Shown: positions 7,215 through 14,567, numbered from the stretch's first letter. The stretch: 14,959 bases of DNA from an uncultured Lachnospiraceae bacterium (GCA_937885345.1 CAKZZH010000089.1:1-14959), one strand, 5' to 3'. Notes: generated by a model from the sequence alone, not told the origin. Program-made: numbers and translations.

Positions 7215-8012
7215 ATGAGTACATTTGGTTTTATTGGAATGGGAAATATGGGACAGGCTATGATGAAGGGCCTTCTCAAGGTTTATGATGCGGCTCAGAT
7301 CGCTTTTACGGATGCTTCGGAGGTGGCCAGAGTTAAGGTTTCCGAAGAGACCGGTGTTAAGGCAATGCCCACCAATGTTGAGCTTGCAAACAGTGTTAAA
7401 TATGTGGTTCTTGCGATCAAGCCCCAGAATTATGATGAGGTTTTGAAACAGATTCGCAATGTGATCACTCCCGATAAAATAATTATTTCCATCGCACCCG
7501 GGATCACGATCGAGTCCGTTAGGTCGCACTTTGACGGACATGTGAGGGTGGTAAGATGTATGCCCAATACACCTGCTCTTATCGGCGAGGGTATGACGGG
7601 CGTTTCTTACGATAAGAATGAATTTGATCTTGAAGAGACCGATACGATTGCAAGATTTTTTACATCCTTTGGCAGATTCGAGATACTTCCCGAGAAACTT
7701 CTTAATACGGTTACCTGTGTAAGCGGAAGTTCTCCGGCATATGTTTACATGTTTATCGAAGCACTTGCGGACAGCGCCGTTAAATACGGAATGAGCCGTA
7801 AGGATGCGATTGAATTTGCCGCTATGACCGTTAAGGGCTCGGCAGATATGGTTCTTTCCACAGGAGAGCATCCCGCCGTATTAAAGGACAGAGTATGTTC
7901 ACCCGCAGGTACCACGATCGCAGGTGTTTCAGCACTTGAGGAAAACGGCTTCAGACATGCGATCATTTCAGCTACGGACAAGTGCTACGAGAAAAGCACT
8001 TTACTTAAGTAG
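7215..8012 (+). CDS. proC: Pyrroline-5-carboxylate reductase
   Basis: ProC catalyses the last step of proline synthesis, NAD(P)H-dependent reduction of 1-pyrroline-5-carboxylate to L-proline, in the cytosol. The N-terminal Rossmann motif is FIGMGNMGQAM (residues 6-16). The middle contains LAIKPQ and RCMPNTPALIGEG. The C-terminal dimerisation domain holds SGSSPAYVYMFIEAL and the conserved SPAGTTIAGV. Length (265 aa) is typical. AAAGG at 7203-7207 is 7 nt before the ATG. It lies 14 nt after the aminotransferase gene and 8 nt before the NUDIX gene, so all three are probably co-transcribed. Confidence 0.96.
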   Translation: MSTFGFIGMGNMGQAMMKGLLKVYDAAQIAFTDASEVARVKVSEETGVKAMPTNVELANSVKYVVLAIKPQNYDEVLKQIRNVITPDKIIISIAPGITIESVRSHFDGHVRVVRCMPNTPALIGEGMTGVSYDKNEFDLEETDTIARFFTSFGRFEILPEKLLNTVTCVSGSSPAYVYMFIEALADSAVKYGMSRKDAIEFAAMTVKGSADMVLSTGEHPAVLKDRVCSPAGTTIAGVSALEENGFRHAIISATDKCYEKSTLLK

Positions 8013-8020
8013 GTGCGCTT

Positions 8021-8569
8021 ATGGAAGGAATTAAGAGAACAGGAAGAAATCTTGTATATCAGGGAAGCATCCTTGATATGTACGAAGATACAATGGAATT
8101 TGCCGATGGCAAGAGCGCAAAATGGGATTTTATACATCATGAAGGCGCTGCTGCAGTGCTTCCGGTTACATCAACCGGTAAAATCCTTATGGTCAGGCAG
8201 TTTCGTAATGCCATCGACCGTGATGCGCTTGAAATCCCCGCAGGTCTTAAGGACAGCGATAGTGAGACAACCTACGAAACCGCAAAGCGCGAGCTTGAAG
8301 AAGAGACGGGTTATAAGTCCGACAATATTGAGTATCTTCTGACGGTAATCTCGGCAATCGCTTACTGCGACGAGCACGTGGATGTCTATGTTGCACGTGA
8401 CCTTGTTAAATCTGAGCAGCACCTTGATGATGGAGAGTATGTCGAAGTGCTTGAATTTGAGCTCGATGATCTTTGCACCATGATCAGAGAAGGCAAACTG
8501 ATGGACAGTAAGACCGTTGCAGCGATCATGGCATATAAGGTAATGACGCTTGAAAACCAATCCAAATAA
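8021..8569 (+). CDS. nudF: NUDIX hydrolase, probable ADP-ribose pyrophosphatase
   Basis: This 182-aa NUDIX protein probably hydrolyses ADP-ribose to AMP and ribose-5-phosphate. The box lies at residues 75-98 with the catalytic REXXEE core RELEEETGY at 90-98. The ADP-ribose pyrophosphatase type is supported by the N-terminal beta sheet ending in VLPVTSTGKILMVRQFR, the EIPAG before the box, and overall similarity to B. subtilis NudF. One oddity is that the box has six residues between Gly75 and Glu82, not the usual five. A weak ribosome-binding site (AGGTG) overlaps the proC stop, 5-10 nt before the ATG. The following xerD-like gene repeats the nudF–xerD order seen in Bacillus. Confidence 0.88.
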   Translation: MEGIKRTGRNLVYQGSILDMYEDTMEFADGKSAKWDFIHHEGAAAVLPVTSTGKILMVRQFRNAIDRDALEIPAGLKDSDSETTYETAKRELEEETGYKSDNIEYLLTVISAIAYCDEHVDVYVARDLVKSEQHLDDGEYVEVLEFELDDLCTMIREGKLMDSKTVAAIMAYKVMTLENQSK

Positions 8570-8587
8570 TTAATCGGTGGGGACAAT

Positions 8588-9475
8588 ATGTTAAGTATTA
8601 TTGATGAATATATAGATATGCTGGCAGCAAGCGGTAAGTCTTCTGCCAATACGCTTTCTGCGTACAAAACAGATATAACGGGAATGGTCAGATTCCTTAA
8701 TGAAAGAGGGATCGATTCATACGACAGAGTGACTTTTACGGATCTTAACGCTTATGTTCTTGAACTTGAGAAGAACTGCGCAAGCAGTTCCGTTTCCCGT
8801 AAAATATCTTCGATCAAATCCTTTTATGATTACCTTTTTGACAAGGGGATCGTAAAAGATAAGCCGGCCAAGATGCTTAAGGCACCGCGCATTACGCGTA
8901 AGAAGCCCGATTACATTTCCCAGGGACAGATGGGAAGACTTCTTGACAGTGCGACGGGAGATACACCCAAGCATTACAGGGATAAGGCTATGCTTGAAAT
9001 CCTGTATGCGACCGGCATTCGTACAACGGAACTTATCTCACTCAAGATGTCCGATATCAATATGGGACAGCAGTATATAACCATTTGTGATAACGGCAAC
9101 GGCAAAGTTCGTATGGTTCCTTTCGGAACCCAGGCCAAGAAAGCGCTTTCGCAGTATTTTAATTACGGCAGAAACGTGATCGCGGGCGATGATGAAGGAT
9201 ATGTATTTTATAATATTCAGAAGAAGCCGCTTACAAGGCAGGGCGTTTGGAAAATAATCAAAGAATACGGCGATAAGTGTGGTCTTACGGATGTGCTTAC
9301 ACCACAGACCTTCCGCAATTGTTTTGCGATGCATATGCTTGAAAACGGTGCGGACCTTAAGAACGTTCAGGAACTTTTGGGTCATGACAATATATCTACC
9401 ACGCAGGTTTATGCCAATTATATCAGTAAGCCCGATGCGGTAGTAAGATATGCGGATGTTCATCCGAGAAAGTAG
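8588..9475 (+). CDS. xerD: Tyrosine recombinase, XerD-like
   Basis: This 295-aa tyrosine recombinase has an N-terminal SAM-like core-binding domain (about 1-90) and a C-terminal catalytic domain (about 105-290). Its length and neighbours (nudF upstream, deoB downstream) match chromosomal XerD, which resolves chromosome dimers at dif with XerC. Catalytic residues read as Arg145 (ATGIRTTE), Lys173 (GNGKVR), Arg243, His266 (LLGHDN) and Tyr275 (TTQVYANY). The histidine of the HxxR motif is Gln240 here (TPQTFRN), and Arg243 is followed by Asn rather than His. The protein is full length with no frameshift, so it is probably functional but divergent. An alternative is a standalone Xer-family recombinase with another role. 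GGTGGGG at 8576-8582 precedes the ATG by 5 nt. Confidence 0.85.
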   Translation: MLSIIDEYIDMLAASGKSSANTLSAYKTDITGMVRFLNERGIDSYDRVTFTDLNAYVLELEKNCASSSVSRKISSIKSFYDYLFDKGIVKDKPAKMLKAPRITRKKPDYISQGQMGRLLDSATGDTPKHYRDKAMLEILYATGIRTTELISLKMSDINMGQQYITICDNGNGKVRMVPFGTQAKKALSQYFNYGRNVIAGDDEGYVFYNIQKKPLTRQGVWKIIKEYGDKCGLTDVLTPQTFRNCFAMHMLENGADLKNVQELLGHDNISTTQVYANYISKPDAVVRYADVHPRK

Positions 9476-9483
9476 GGTATGGT

Positions 9484-10599
9484 ATGTCAGAGGATGTTAA
9501 AAGAAATCGTGATAACAAGAAAGGCAATTTGAGCGCAGGCACAGTGATCATCATTGTTCTTGCCGTAATTCTCGTTGCTCTTTTGGTAGTTTTGTTCCTG
9601 CTTATAGGAAAGGGAAGCGGATGCTCCGGTTCTTCAAGCAGCAGTTCTCAGGCAACCACTGCTCCCGTTTCCACAACCAAGGATACCGGAAACAGCGGCA
9701 GAGATCAGACAACCGCAATCGAAGGTACTTCCGTCGATATTATTGAAACAAGCGGTGAGGATCAAACCACGGCGACTGAAGATGTTACAACGACCGCAGA
9801 AGAGACTACACCTGCAGAAACGGAGACTACTACGGCTTTTTCGGGCGGCACAGGTAAGACCGCCGGCGGTGAGAATATCAATCTTGCCGATTATATTTCA
9901 ATCGATAACACCTACGTTCCCTATGGCTTCTCCAACACCGACAGGGATTCTCTTAACAGACCTAACGGTTGCAACTGGTATAAGACCAAGTACGGAATGT
10001 ATGACACACTTTTCCTTGATTATGACAGCAATAAAATATATCTGACCTTCGATGCGGGCTATGAAAACGGCTATACTGCTAAGATCCTTGATACACTCAA
10101 GGAAAAAGGAGTTAAAGGTGCGTTTTTTATAACACTTGATTTTGCAACGACTTCACCCGATAACCTTAAAAGAATGATCAATGAAGGACATGTTGTCGGT
10201 AACCATACGATCACGCATCCTTCGGAGGGCTTCTCCACATATACTCTTGAGACTCAGTATGATGAGCTTTCAAGACTTCATAACTATGTAAAGGATAATT
10301 TCGGATATGAGATGAGATTTTTCAGATATCCTACCGGTGCGTTCAGCGAGCAGAGCCTTTCTCTTGTAGGAGATTTTGGATATACCTCGGTATTCTGGAG
10401 TTTCGCTCACAGAGACTGGGTAACAAGCGATCAGCCTGATGTTGCATCAAGCCTTCAGACGATGCTTGATCAGGTTCATCCCGGTGAGATTTTCCTGTTA
10501 CATGCCGTTTCTTCAACCAATACAGCACTCCTTGGAGATCTTATAGACGGCATTCGTGCAAAGGGCTATGAATTCGGAACGCTTAATGATTTAAAATAA
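9484..10599 (+). CDS. PdaA-like polysaccharide/peptidoglycan N-deacetylase
   Basis: This is a 371-aa membrane-anchored deacetylase. A lysine-rich cytoplasmic tail (1-15) is followed by one membrane helix (about 20-42), a long Ser/Thr/Glu-rich linker with repeated QTTA/ETTT units (about 45-125), and an extracytoplasmic NodB domain (about 175-371). The domain closely resembles B. subtilis PdaA, which N-deacetylates MurNAc en route to muramic delta-lactam: FDAGYENGYTAKILD, the metal pair His241/His245 in GNHTITH, FFRYPTGAFSE, FWSFAHRDW and HPGEIFLLHAVS with His340. The first motif is TFDAG (Asp190-Ala191), where typical NodB enzymes have TFDDG and PdaA has TFDNG. The ribosome-binding site is weak (AGTAGGG over the xerD stop, 8-nt gap), suggesting coupling. 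The peptidoglycan substrate is inference from similarity. Confidence 0.9.
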   Translation: MSEDVKRNRDNKKGNLSAGTVIIIVLAVILVALLVVLFLLIGKGSGCSGSSSSSSQATTAPVSTTKDTGNSGRDQTTAIEGTSVDIIETSGEDQTTATEDVTTTAEETTPAETETTTAFSGGTGKTAGGENINLADYISIDNTYVPYGFSNTDRDSLNRPNGCNWYKTKYGMYDTLFLDYDSNKIYLTFDAGYENGYTAKILDTLKEKGVKGAFFITLDFATTSPDNLKRMINEGHVVGNHTITHPSEGFSTYTLETQYDELSRLHNYVKDNFGYEMRFFRYPTGAFSEQSLSLVGDFGYTSVFWSFAHRDWVTSDQPDVASSLQTMLDQVHPGEIFLLHAVSSTNTALLGDLIDGIRAKGYEFGTLNDLK

Positions 10600-10624
10600 C
10601 ATGCGGGTGCGGCGCGCAGGACAC

Positions 10625-10676
10625 CAAAATATAAGTGGCCCCGAAGAGATAATTCTTCGGAGCCGCTTATATTTTG
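10625..10676. terminator. Bidirectional terminator hairpin
   Basis: The arms at 10625-10639 and 10662-10676 pair over 15 bp (one G-T wobble). One mismatch (10640/10661) is followed by a further 7 bp (CCGAAGA/TCTTCGG) around a 6-nt loop at 10648-10653. The base of the stem is A-rich on one side and T-rich on the other, so it can end transcripts from both the deacetylase gene (plus) and the DAHP synthase gene (minus), which converge here. The remaining bases to 10751 show nothing I can identify. Confidence 0.88.
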
Positions 10677-10751
10677 TGATTTGTGATGTTTGATCTTGGC
10701 CCGATGGTGCATCGTTGCTATGCATTTCGGTTCGTTTCGGGTCGGAGTGCG

Positions 10752-11780
10752 TCAGCACCTCTCGGCGATATCGTAGAGAAGCTTCTCTGAATCTTCCCAG
10801 CCAAGGCATGGATCGGTAATTGACTTACCGTAGATGTGCTCACCGATCTTCTGGTTGCCGGGTTCAATATAACTCTCGACCATAACACCTTTGACAAGTT
10901 TTTTGATATCGGAGTTCATTTTACGGCTGTGAAGAATATCATCGATAATTCTTATCTGTTCCATATACTGCTTATTGGAGTTGGAGTGGTTGGAATCCAC
11001 GATAACAGCCGGATATTTGATATCATGCTCGCTGTAGAGGCTGCTTAAAAGAAGGATGTCCTCGTAGTGATAGTTGGGAATGTTCTGACCCTTCTTGTTG
11101 GTACTTCCGCGAAGAACGCAGTGGGCAAGTTCGTTGCCGTCGGTATGAACCTCGTAGCCTCTGTAAATAAAGGTGTGAGGGTGCATTGCTGCATGAACGG
11201 AATTGAGCATTACATCGAGTCCGCCGCCTGTGGGATTCTTCATTCCTACAGGTACATCCATACCGCTGGAGGTAAGTCTGTGTTGCTGATCCTCAACCGA
11301 TCTTGCGCCGATCGCAACATATGAAAGTGTATCGTCGCAGTACATCCAGTTCTCGGGATAGAGCATTTCATCGGCGGGAAAGAAACCGGTCTCCCTTATA
11401 ACATCTACATGGAGCTTTCTTACGGCTCTGATACCGTCCGCAAGATTGGGCTTATCCTCGGGATCGGGCTGATGGAGCATTCCTTTATAACCATCACCTG
11501 TTGTACGCGGCTTGTTGGTATATATTCTGGGAATGATAAGGACCTTGTCTTTGATCTTATCTCTGACCTTTGCAAGTCTTGTAACATAGTCAAGTACCGC
11601 ATCTTCTCTGTCTGCTGAGCAAGGTCCGATTATTGCAAGGAATTTGTTGGACGCACCTACGAAAATATCGCGTACTTCCTTATCAAATGCGGCCTTCTGA
11701 GCCTTCTGTTCATCCGTTAAAGGAAATTCGTTCTTGATCTCTTCGGGAGAGGGGAGCTGTTTTAAAAGTGATATACTCAT
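10752..11780 (-). CDS. 3-deoxy-7-phosphoheptulonate (DAHP) synthase, class I AroG/AroF type
   Basis: DAHP synthase condenses phosphoenolpyruvate with erythrose-4-phosphate, the entry step of the shikimate pathway to aromatic amino acids. I place the start at 11780 (342 aa): AGGAAGG at 11787-11793 lies 6 nt before this ATG, whereas the in-frame ATG at 11810 has no such site. Motifs of the metal-dependent class I-alpha enzymes are present: IIGPCSAD with metal-ligand Cys54, NKPRTTGDGYKG with Lys90, AIGARSVEDQQHR, GMKNPTGGG, HCVLRGS and DSNHSNSNK. There is no fused chorismate mutase or ACT domain. Which aromatic amino acid inhibits it cannot be read from the sequence. It is a single minus-strand gene between two plus-strand groups. 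Confidence 0.94.
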   Translation of the reverse strand: MSISLLKQLPSPEEIKNEFPLTDEQKAQKAAFDKEVRDIFVGASNKFLAIIGPCSADREDAVLDYVTRLAKVRDKIKDKVLIIPRIYTNKPRTTGDGYKGMLHQPDPEDKPNLADGIRAVRKLHVDVIRETGFFPADEMLYPENWMYCDDTLSYVAIGARSVEDQQHRLTSSGMDVPVGMKNPTGGGLDVMLNSVHAAMHPHTFIYRGYEVHTDGNELAHCVLRGSTNKKGQNIPNYHYEDILLLSSLYSEHDIKYPAVIVDSNHSNSNKQYMEQIRIIDDILHSRKMNSDIKKLVKGVMVESYIEPGNQKIGEHIYGKSITDPCLGWEDSEKLLYDIAERC

Positions 11781-11850
11781 ATTTAACCTTCCTGTCTGTG
11801 CAAACGGCATATTATGGGACTTTTTGCCGCTCTGCCTGTAAACGAAAATT

Positions 11851-11880
11851 ATTCTAGCACAATATAATATAAAATGCCAT
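11851..11880 (-). promoter_or_regulatory. Probable promoter of the DAHP synthase gene
   Basis: On the minus strand, TAGAAT (11851-11856) is preceded by TGC, giving an extended -10, and ATGGCA (11875-11880) lies 18 nt upstream as a four-of-six -35. It points into the DAHP synthase gene and would leave a leader of about 65 nt. I see no T-box or Trp-type attenuator in that leader. Confidence 0.5.
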
Positions 11881-11950
11881 AAAAAATAAGTTTACCCGCT
11901 TGATAAATTTAATCGCATTTATTCATTAAGCTGTCAAAAATACTGTATTT

Positions 11951-11972
11951 TACCAAGGCTTTTTGGTATAAT
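11951..11972 (+). promoter_or_regulatory. deoB promoter -10 with overlapping inverted repeat
   Basis: TATAAT at 11967-11972 is a perfect -10 box, 50 nt before the deoB start. Its -35 is poor (TGTATT at 11944-11949 with 17-nt spacing), which suggests regulation or activator help. A perfect 6-bp inverted repeat, TACCAA-N6-TTGGTA at 11951-11968, runs into the -10 box, where a bound repressor would block polymerase. The regulator is unknown; a nucleoside-responsive repressor would fit the genes downstream, but that is inference. Confidence 0.5.
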
Positions 11973-12021
11973 GTTACGGTAGCATTTTATGTGCGGCAAA
12001 TGCAAATCGGGAGGTGTATAT

Positions 12022-13221
12022 ATGAGGAGAGTTATCTGGATCATCCTTGACAGTGTCGGTTACGGCGAGATGCCCGATGCCGATGAATTCGGTGATAAAG
12101 GTGCAAATACGATCGAGCATACCTGGCAGTATAATAACGGACTTGATATTCCCAATATGATCAAGCTTGGATACGGCAATATATGTGGTAATAAAGTGCT
12201 TCCGAAGACGGATAACCCCATGGGCGCTTACGGCAAGGCAGCGGAACAAAGCCGCGGTAAAGATACGACCGTCGGACACTGGGAGATGACGGGCGTTGTG
12301 TCGAAGAAGGCTTTTCCCACATATCCGGACGGATTTCCTGGTTATATAATCGATGAATTTATTAAGCAGACGGGTGTGCCGGGCGTACTCGGTAACTGTG
12401 TTGCTTCGGGCACCGAGATCATTAAGAAGCTCGGCGGGGAGCATGAGAGTAGCGGCAAACCTATTGTATATACTTCGGCGGACAGCGTTTTTCAGATTGC
12501 CGTCAATGTCGATGATTATCCGCTTGCCGATCTCTACCGTATGTGTGAGATCGCAAGAAAGATTCTTACCGGTAAGGACGAGGTGGCAAGAGTTATTGCA
12601 AGACCTTTTATCGGTCATAACGGTGAATATACCAGAACCTCCGACAGAAGGGACTATGCGATCCTTCCGCCGGATTACAATCTACTTGAGCGACTTAAGA
12701 CGGCCGGACTTGATGTTATTGCGGTCGGTAAGATTGAGGATATATTTGCGGGAAGCGGTATCACACAGGCTACACATACCAAGAACAATATGGACGGTAT
12801 GGATGTAACGCTCCGCTATATGCAGGAGGATAACCACGGACTTATATTTACCAATCTGGTTGAGTTTGATTCTTCCTGGGGACACAGAAGGGACGCTTCT
12901 TCATACGGGAAGGGCCTTGAAGAGTTCGATGTAAGGCTCGGTGAGCTTATGAACCTTATGAAAGATGAAGACATCCTTATCATCAATGCCGATCACGGCT
13001 GCGATCCTACTTTTAAGGGGACGGACCATACAAGAGAATATATCCCAATTCTTGTATACGGCAGGAACGTCAGAAGCATTGACCTCGGAATCAGAGGTTC
13101 CTTTGGCGATATCGGCGAGACGATCGCGGATTATCTTGGATGTGAGAGACTTGCGGACGGGAATTTTAAGAGTTTTGCCGCGGATATCATATCTGATAAT
13201 GACCGGAGCACCACGATATGA
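12022..13221 (+). CDS. deoB: Phosphopentomutase
   Basis: DeoB interconverts ribose-1-phosphate and ribose-5-phosphate, and the deoxyribose equivalents, linking nucleoside breakdown to central carbon metabolism. It is an alkaline-phosphatase-superfamily metalloenzyme. Metal and active-site residues visible are Asp10 in ILDSVGYGEMPDA, the phospho-acceptor Thr in KDTTVGHWE (82-83), Asp283 and His288 in EFDSSWGHRRD, Asp324-His325 in NADHGCDPT, and His336 in GTDHTREY. At 399 aa it has the normal length. The ATG at 12022 is preferred over the in-frame ATG at 11989 because GGGAGG at 12009-12014 lies 7 nt before it and the family starts just before IWIILDS. It is followed by pdp, its supplier of pentose-1-phosphates. 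Confidence 0.97.
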   Translation: MRRVIWIILDSVGYGEMPDADEFGDKGANTIEHTWQYNNGLDIPNMIKLGYGNICGNKVLPKTDNPMGAYGKAAEQSRGKDTTVGHWEMTGVVSKKAFPTYPDGFPGYIIDEFIKQTGVPGVLGNCVASGTEIIKKLGGEHESSGKPIVYTSADSVFQIAVNVDDYPLADLYRMCEIARKILTGKDEVARVIARPFIGHNGEYTRTSDRRDYAILPPDYNLLERLKTAGLDVIAVGKIEDIFAGSGITQATHTKNNMDGMDVTLRYMQEDNHGLIFTNLVEFDSSWGHRRDASSYGKGLEEFDVRLGELMNLMKDEDILIINADHGCDPTFKGTDHTREYIPILVYGRNVRSIDLGIRGSFGDIGETIADYLGCERLADGNFKSFAADIISDNDRSTTI

Positions 13222-13270
13222 CGAGGGCATTGCAACATGATGAGTGACGAGGGCATTGTACTATGAGAAT
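13219..13270 (+). repeat. 26-bp tandem duplication at the deoB/pdp junction
   Basis: The 14-bp sequence TGACGAGGGCATTG occurs at 13219-13232 and again at 13245-13258. In both copies it is followed, after 4 variable bases, by ATGA, giving a 26-nt period. Each copy holds GAGGG exactly 9 nt before an ATG (13237 and 13263). The first copy also contains the deoB stop codon. The pattern is what a 26-bp tandem duplication with some later drift would leave. Confidence 0.8.
13237..13266 (+). other. Possible 9-codon leader ORF overlapping the pdp start
   Basis: The ATG at 13237 has the same ribosome-binding site and spacing as the pdp start. It opens a frame reading MMSDEGIVL that stops at TGA 13264-13266, overlapping the pdp ATG at 13263 (ATGA). 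The frame differs from pdp because the duplicated unit is 26 bp. It may be translated and coupled to pdp, or simply be a by-product of the duplication. Confidence 0.3.
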
Positions 13271-14567
13271 GTATGACATTATTAAATGCAAGAGGGACGG
13301 CGGTGAACTTAGCCGGGAGGAAATAGAATTTTTTGTAAACGGCTTTACAAGGGGCAGTATTCCGGATTATCAGGCTTCTGCGATGGCTATGGCAATATTC
13401 CTTAAAGGAATGAGCGAACGCGAGATTGCCGACCTTACGCTTACAATGGCCCACAGCGGTGATGTTATGGACCTGAGCAGGATCAATGGCTTCAAGGTAG
13501 ACAAACATTCGACCGGCGGCGTCGGAGACAAGACTACGATTGTTGTCGGTGCGATAGTTGCAGCGTGCGGTATCCCTGTTGCCAAAATGAGCGGAAGGGG
13601 TCTCGGACATACCGGAGGAACCATCGACAAGCTCGAGAGCTTCCCGAACTTTAGGACTTCGCTTACGGAAGAAGAATTCTACGACAATGTTAATAAAATA
13701 GGCTTTGCGATTGCCGGACAGACCGGTAATCTTGCGCCTGCGGACAAGAAACTTTATGCTCTCAGGGATGTAACCGCAACGGTTGAAAGCATTCCGCTTA
13801 TTGCGAGTTCGATCATGAGCAAGAAGATCGCGGCCGGCGCGGACGCAATAGTACTCGATGTTAAATGCGGTGACGGCGCTTTTATGAAGGATATTGACAG
13901 TGCAAGGGCTCTTGCAAAGGAAATGGTTGCGATAGGTAGTAATGTCGGCAAGAAGACAGTCGCGATCATCAGCGATATGGAGCAGCCGCTGGGCTTTAAT
14001 ATCGGCAACTCGCTCGAAGTGATCGAAGCAATAGAGACTTTAAAGGGCAGAGGACCGGCCGATCTTGTCAAAGTATCGCTTACTCTTGCAACATATATGC
14101 TTATTCTTGCAGGTAAGGCTAAGGATGAGTCCGAAGCCATGCAGATCCTCAATGATGCGATCGGCTCCGGTCGAGCGCTTGATATCCTGCGTAAAATGGT
14201 CGCTGCACAGGGTGGTGATGCAAGAGCGGTTGACGATTACAGTATTTTACCGGGAGCAAAGCTGTCCGGAGAGTGCAAGGCCGTTGAATCCGGATATGTG
14301 AGCCGGATCGCATGCGAGGAAACGGGCGAATGCTGCGTTGTACTCGGAGCCGGAAGAGAGACCAAGGAATCCGAGATCGATCTGGGCGTAGGAATTGTTC
14401 TGTCAAAGAAGGTCGGAGATAGAGTAAATGCCGGCGATGTGCTTGCAACGCTTTACGCAAACGACGAGAAGAGGCTTGATGAAGCCGTTAAGAGATTTGA
14501 ATGTGTGTATCATATCGGTCCAAAAGCACCCGAAAGGCCTGTTCTTATCAAGGATATAATCAGGTAA
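13263..14567 (+). CDS. pdp: Pyrimidine-nucleoside phosphorylase
   Basis: This 434-aa enzyme splits pyrimidine nucleosides (uridine, thymidine, deoxyuridine) with phosphate into the base and (deoxy)ribose-1-phosphate. The thymidine/pyrimidine phosphorylase signature SGRGLGHTGGTIDKLE lies at residues 110-125. The phosphate-binding KHSTGGVGDKT precedes it, and ALRDVTATVESIPLIASSIMSKK and VLDVKCGDGAF follow. The N-terminus MRMYDIIKCKRDG aligns with B. subtilis Pdp, supporting the ATG at 13263 with GAGGG 9 nt upstream. Length is typical, with the N-terminal helical domain, central glycosyl-transferase-like domain and C-terminal PYNP domain all present. Immediately following deoB, it completes a nucleoside-salvage pair. 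No clear terminator is visible after it. Confidence 0.95.
   Translation: MRMYDIIKCKRDGGELSREEIEFFVNGFTRGSIPDYQASAMAMAIFLKGMSEREIADLTLTMAHSGDVMDLSRINGFKVDKHSTGGVGDKTTIVVGAIVAACGIPVAKMSGRGLGHTGGTIDKLESFPNFRTSLTEEEFYDNVNKIGFAIAGQTGNLAPADKKLYALRDVTATVESIPLIASSIMSKKIAAGADAIVLDVKCGDGAFMKDIDSARALAKEMVAIGSNVGKKTVAIISDMEQPLGFNIGNSLEVIEAIETLKGRGPADLVKVSLTLATYMLILAGKAKDESEAMQILNDAIGSGRALDILRKMVAAQGGDARAVDDYSILPGAKLSGECKAVESGYVSRIACEETGECCVVLGAGRETKESEIDLGVGIVLSKKVGDRVNAGDVLATLYANDEKRLDEAVKRFECVYHIGPKAPERPVLIKDIIR

Noticed and set aside
7065..7871. A 268-codon open frame on the minus strand opposite the aminotransferase end and proC
   Set aside because: It is an antisense shadow of strongly supported genes, with no family motif and no start signal.
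8588..9475. Recombinase gene as evidence of an integron, phage or other mobile element
   Set aside because: It sits in the conserved xerD neighbourhood between nudF and deoB, with no att-like repeats, phage genes or cargo around it.
11781..11850. Attenuator or T-box in the DAHP synthase leader
   Set aside because: Only a 5-bp CGGCA/TGCCG pairing is visible. There is no T-box sequence, no run of aromatic codons and no terminator-like stem.
11974..12618. A 214-codon minus-strand open frame opposite deoB
   Set aside because: deoB has all its catalytic motifs on the plus strand; the antisense frame has none and overlaps the deoB promoter and start.
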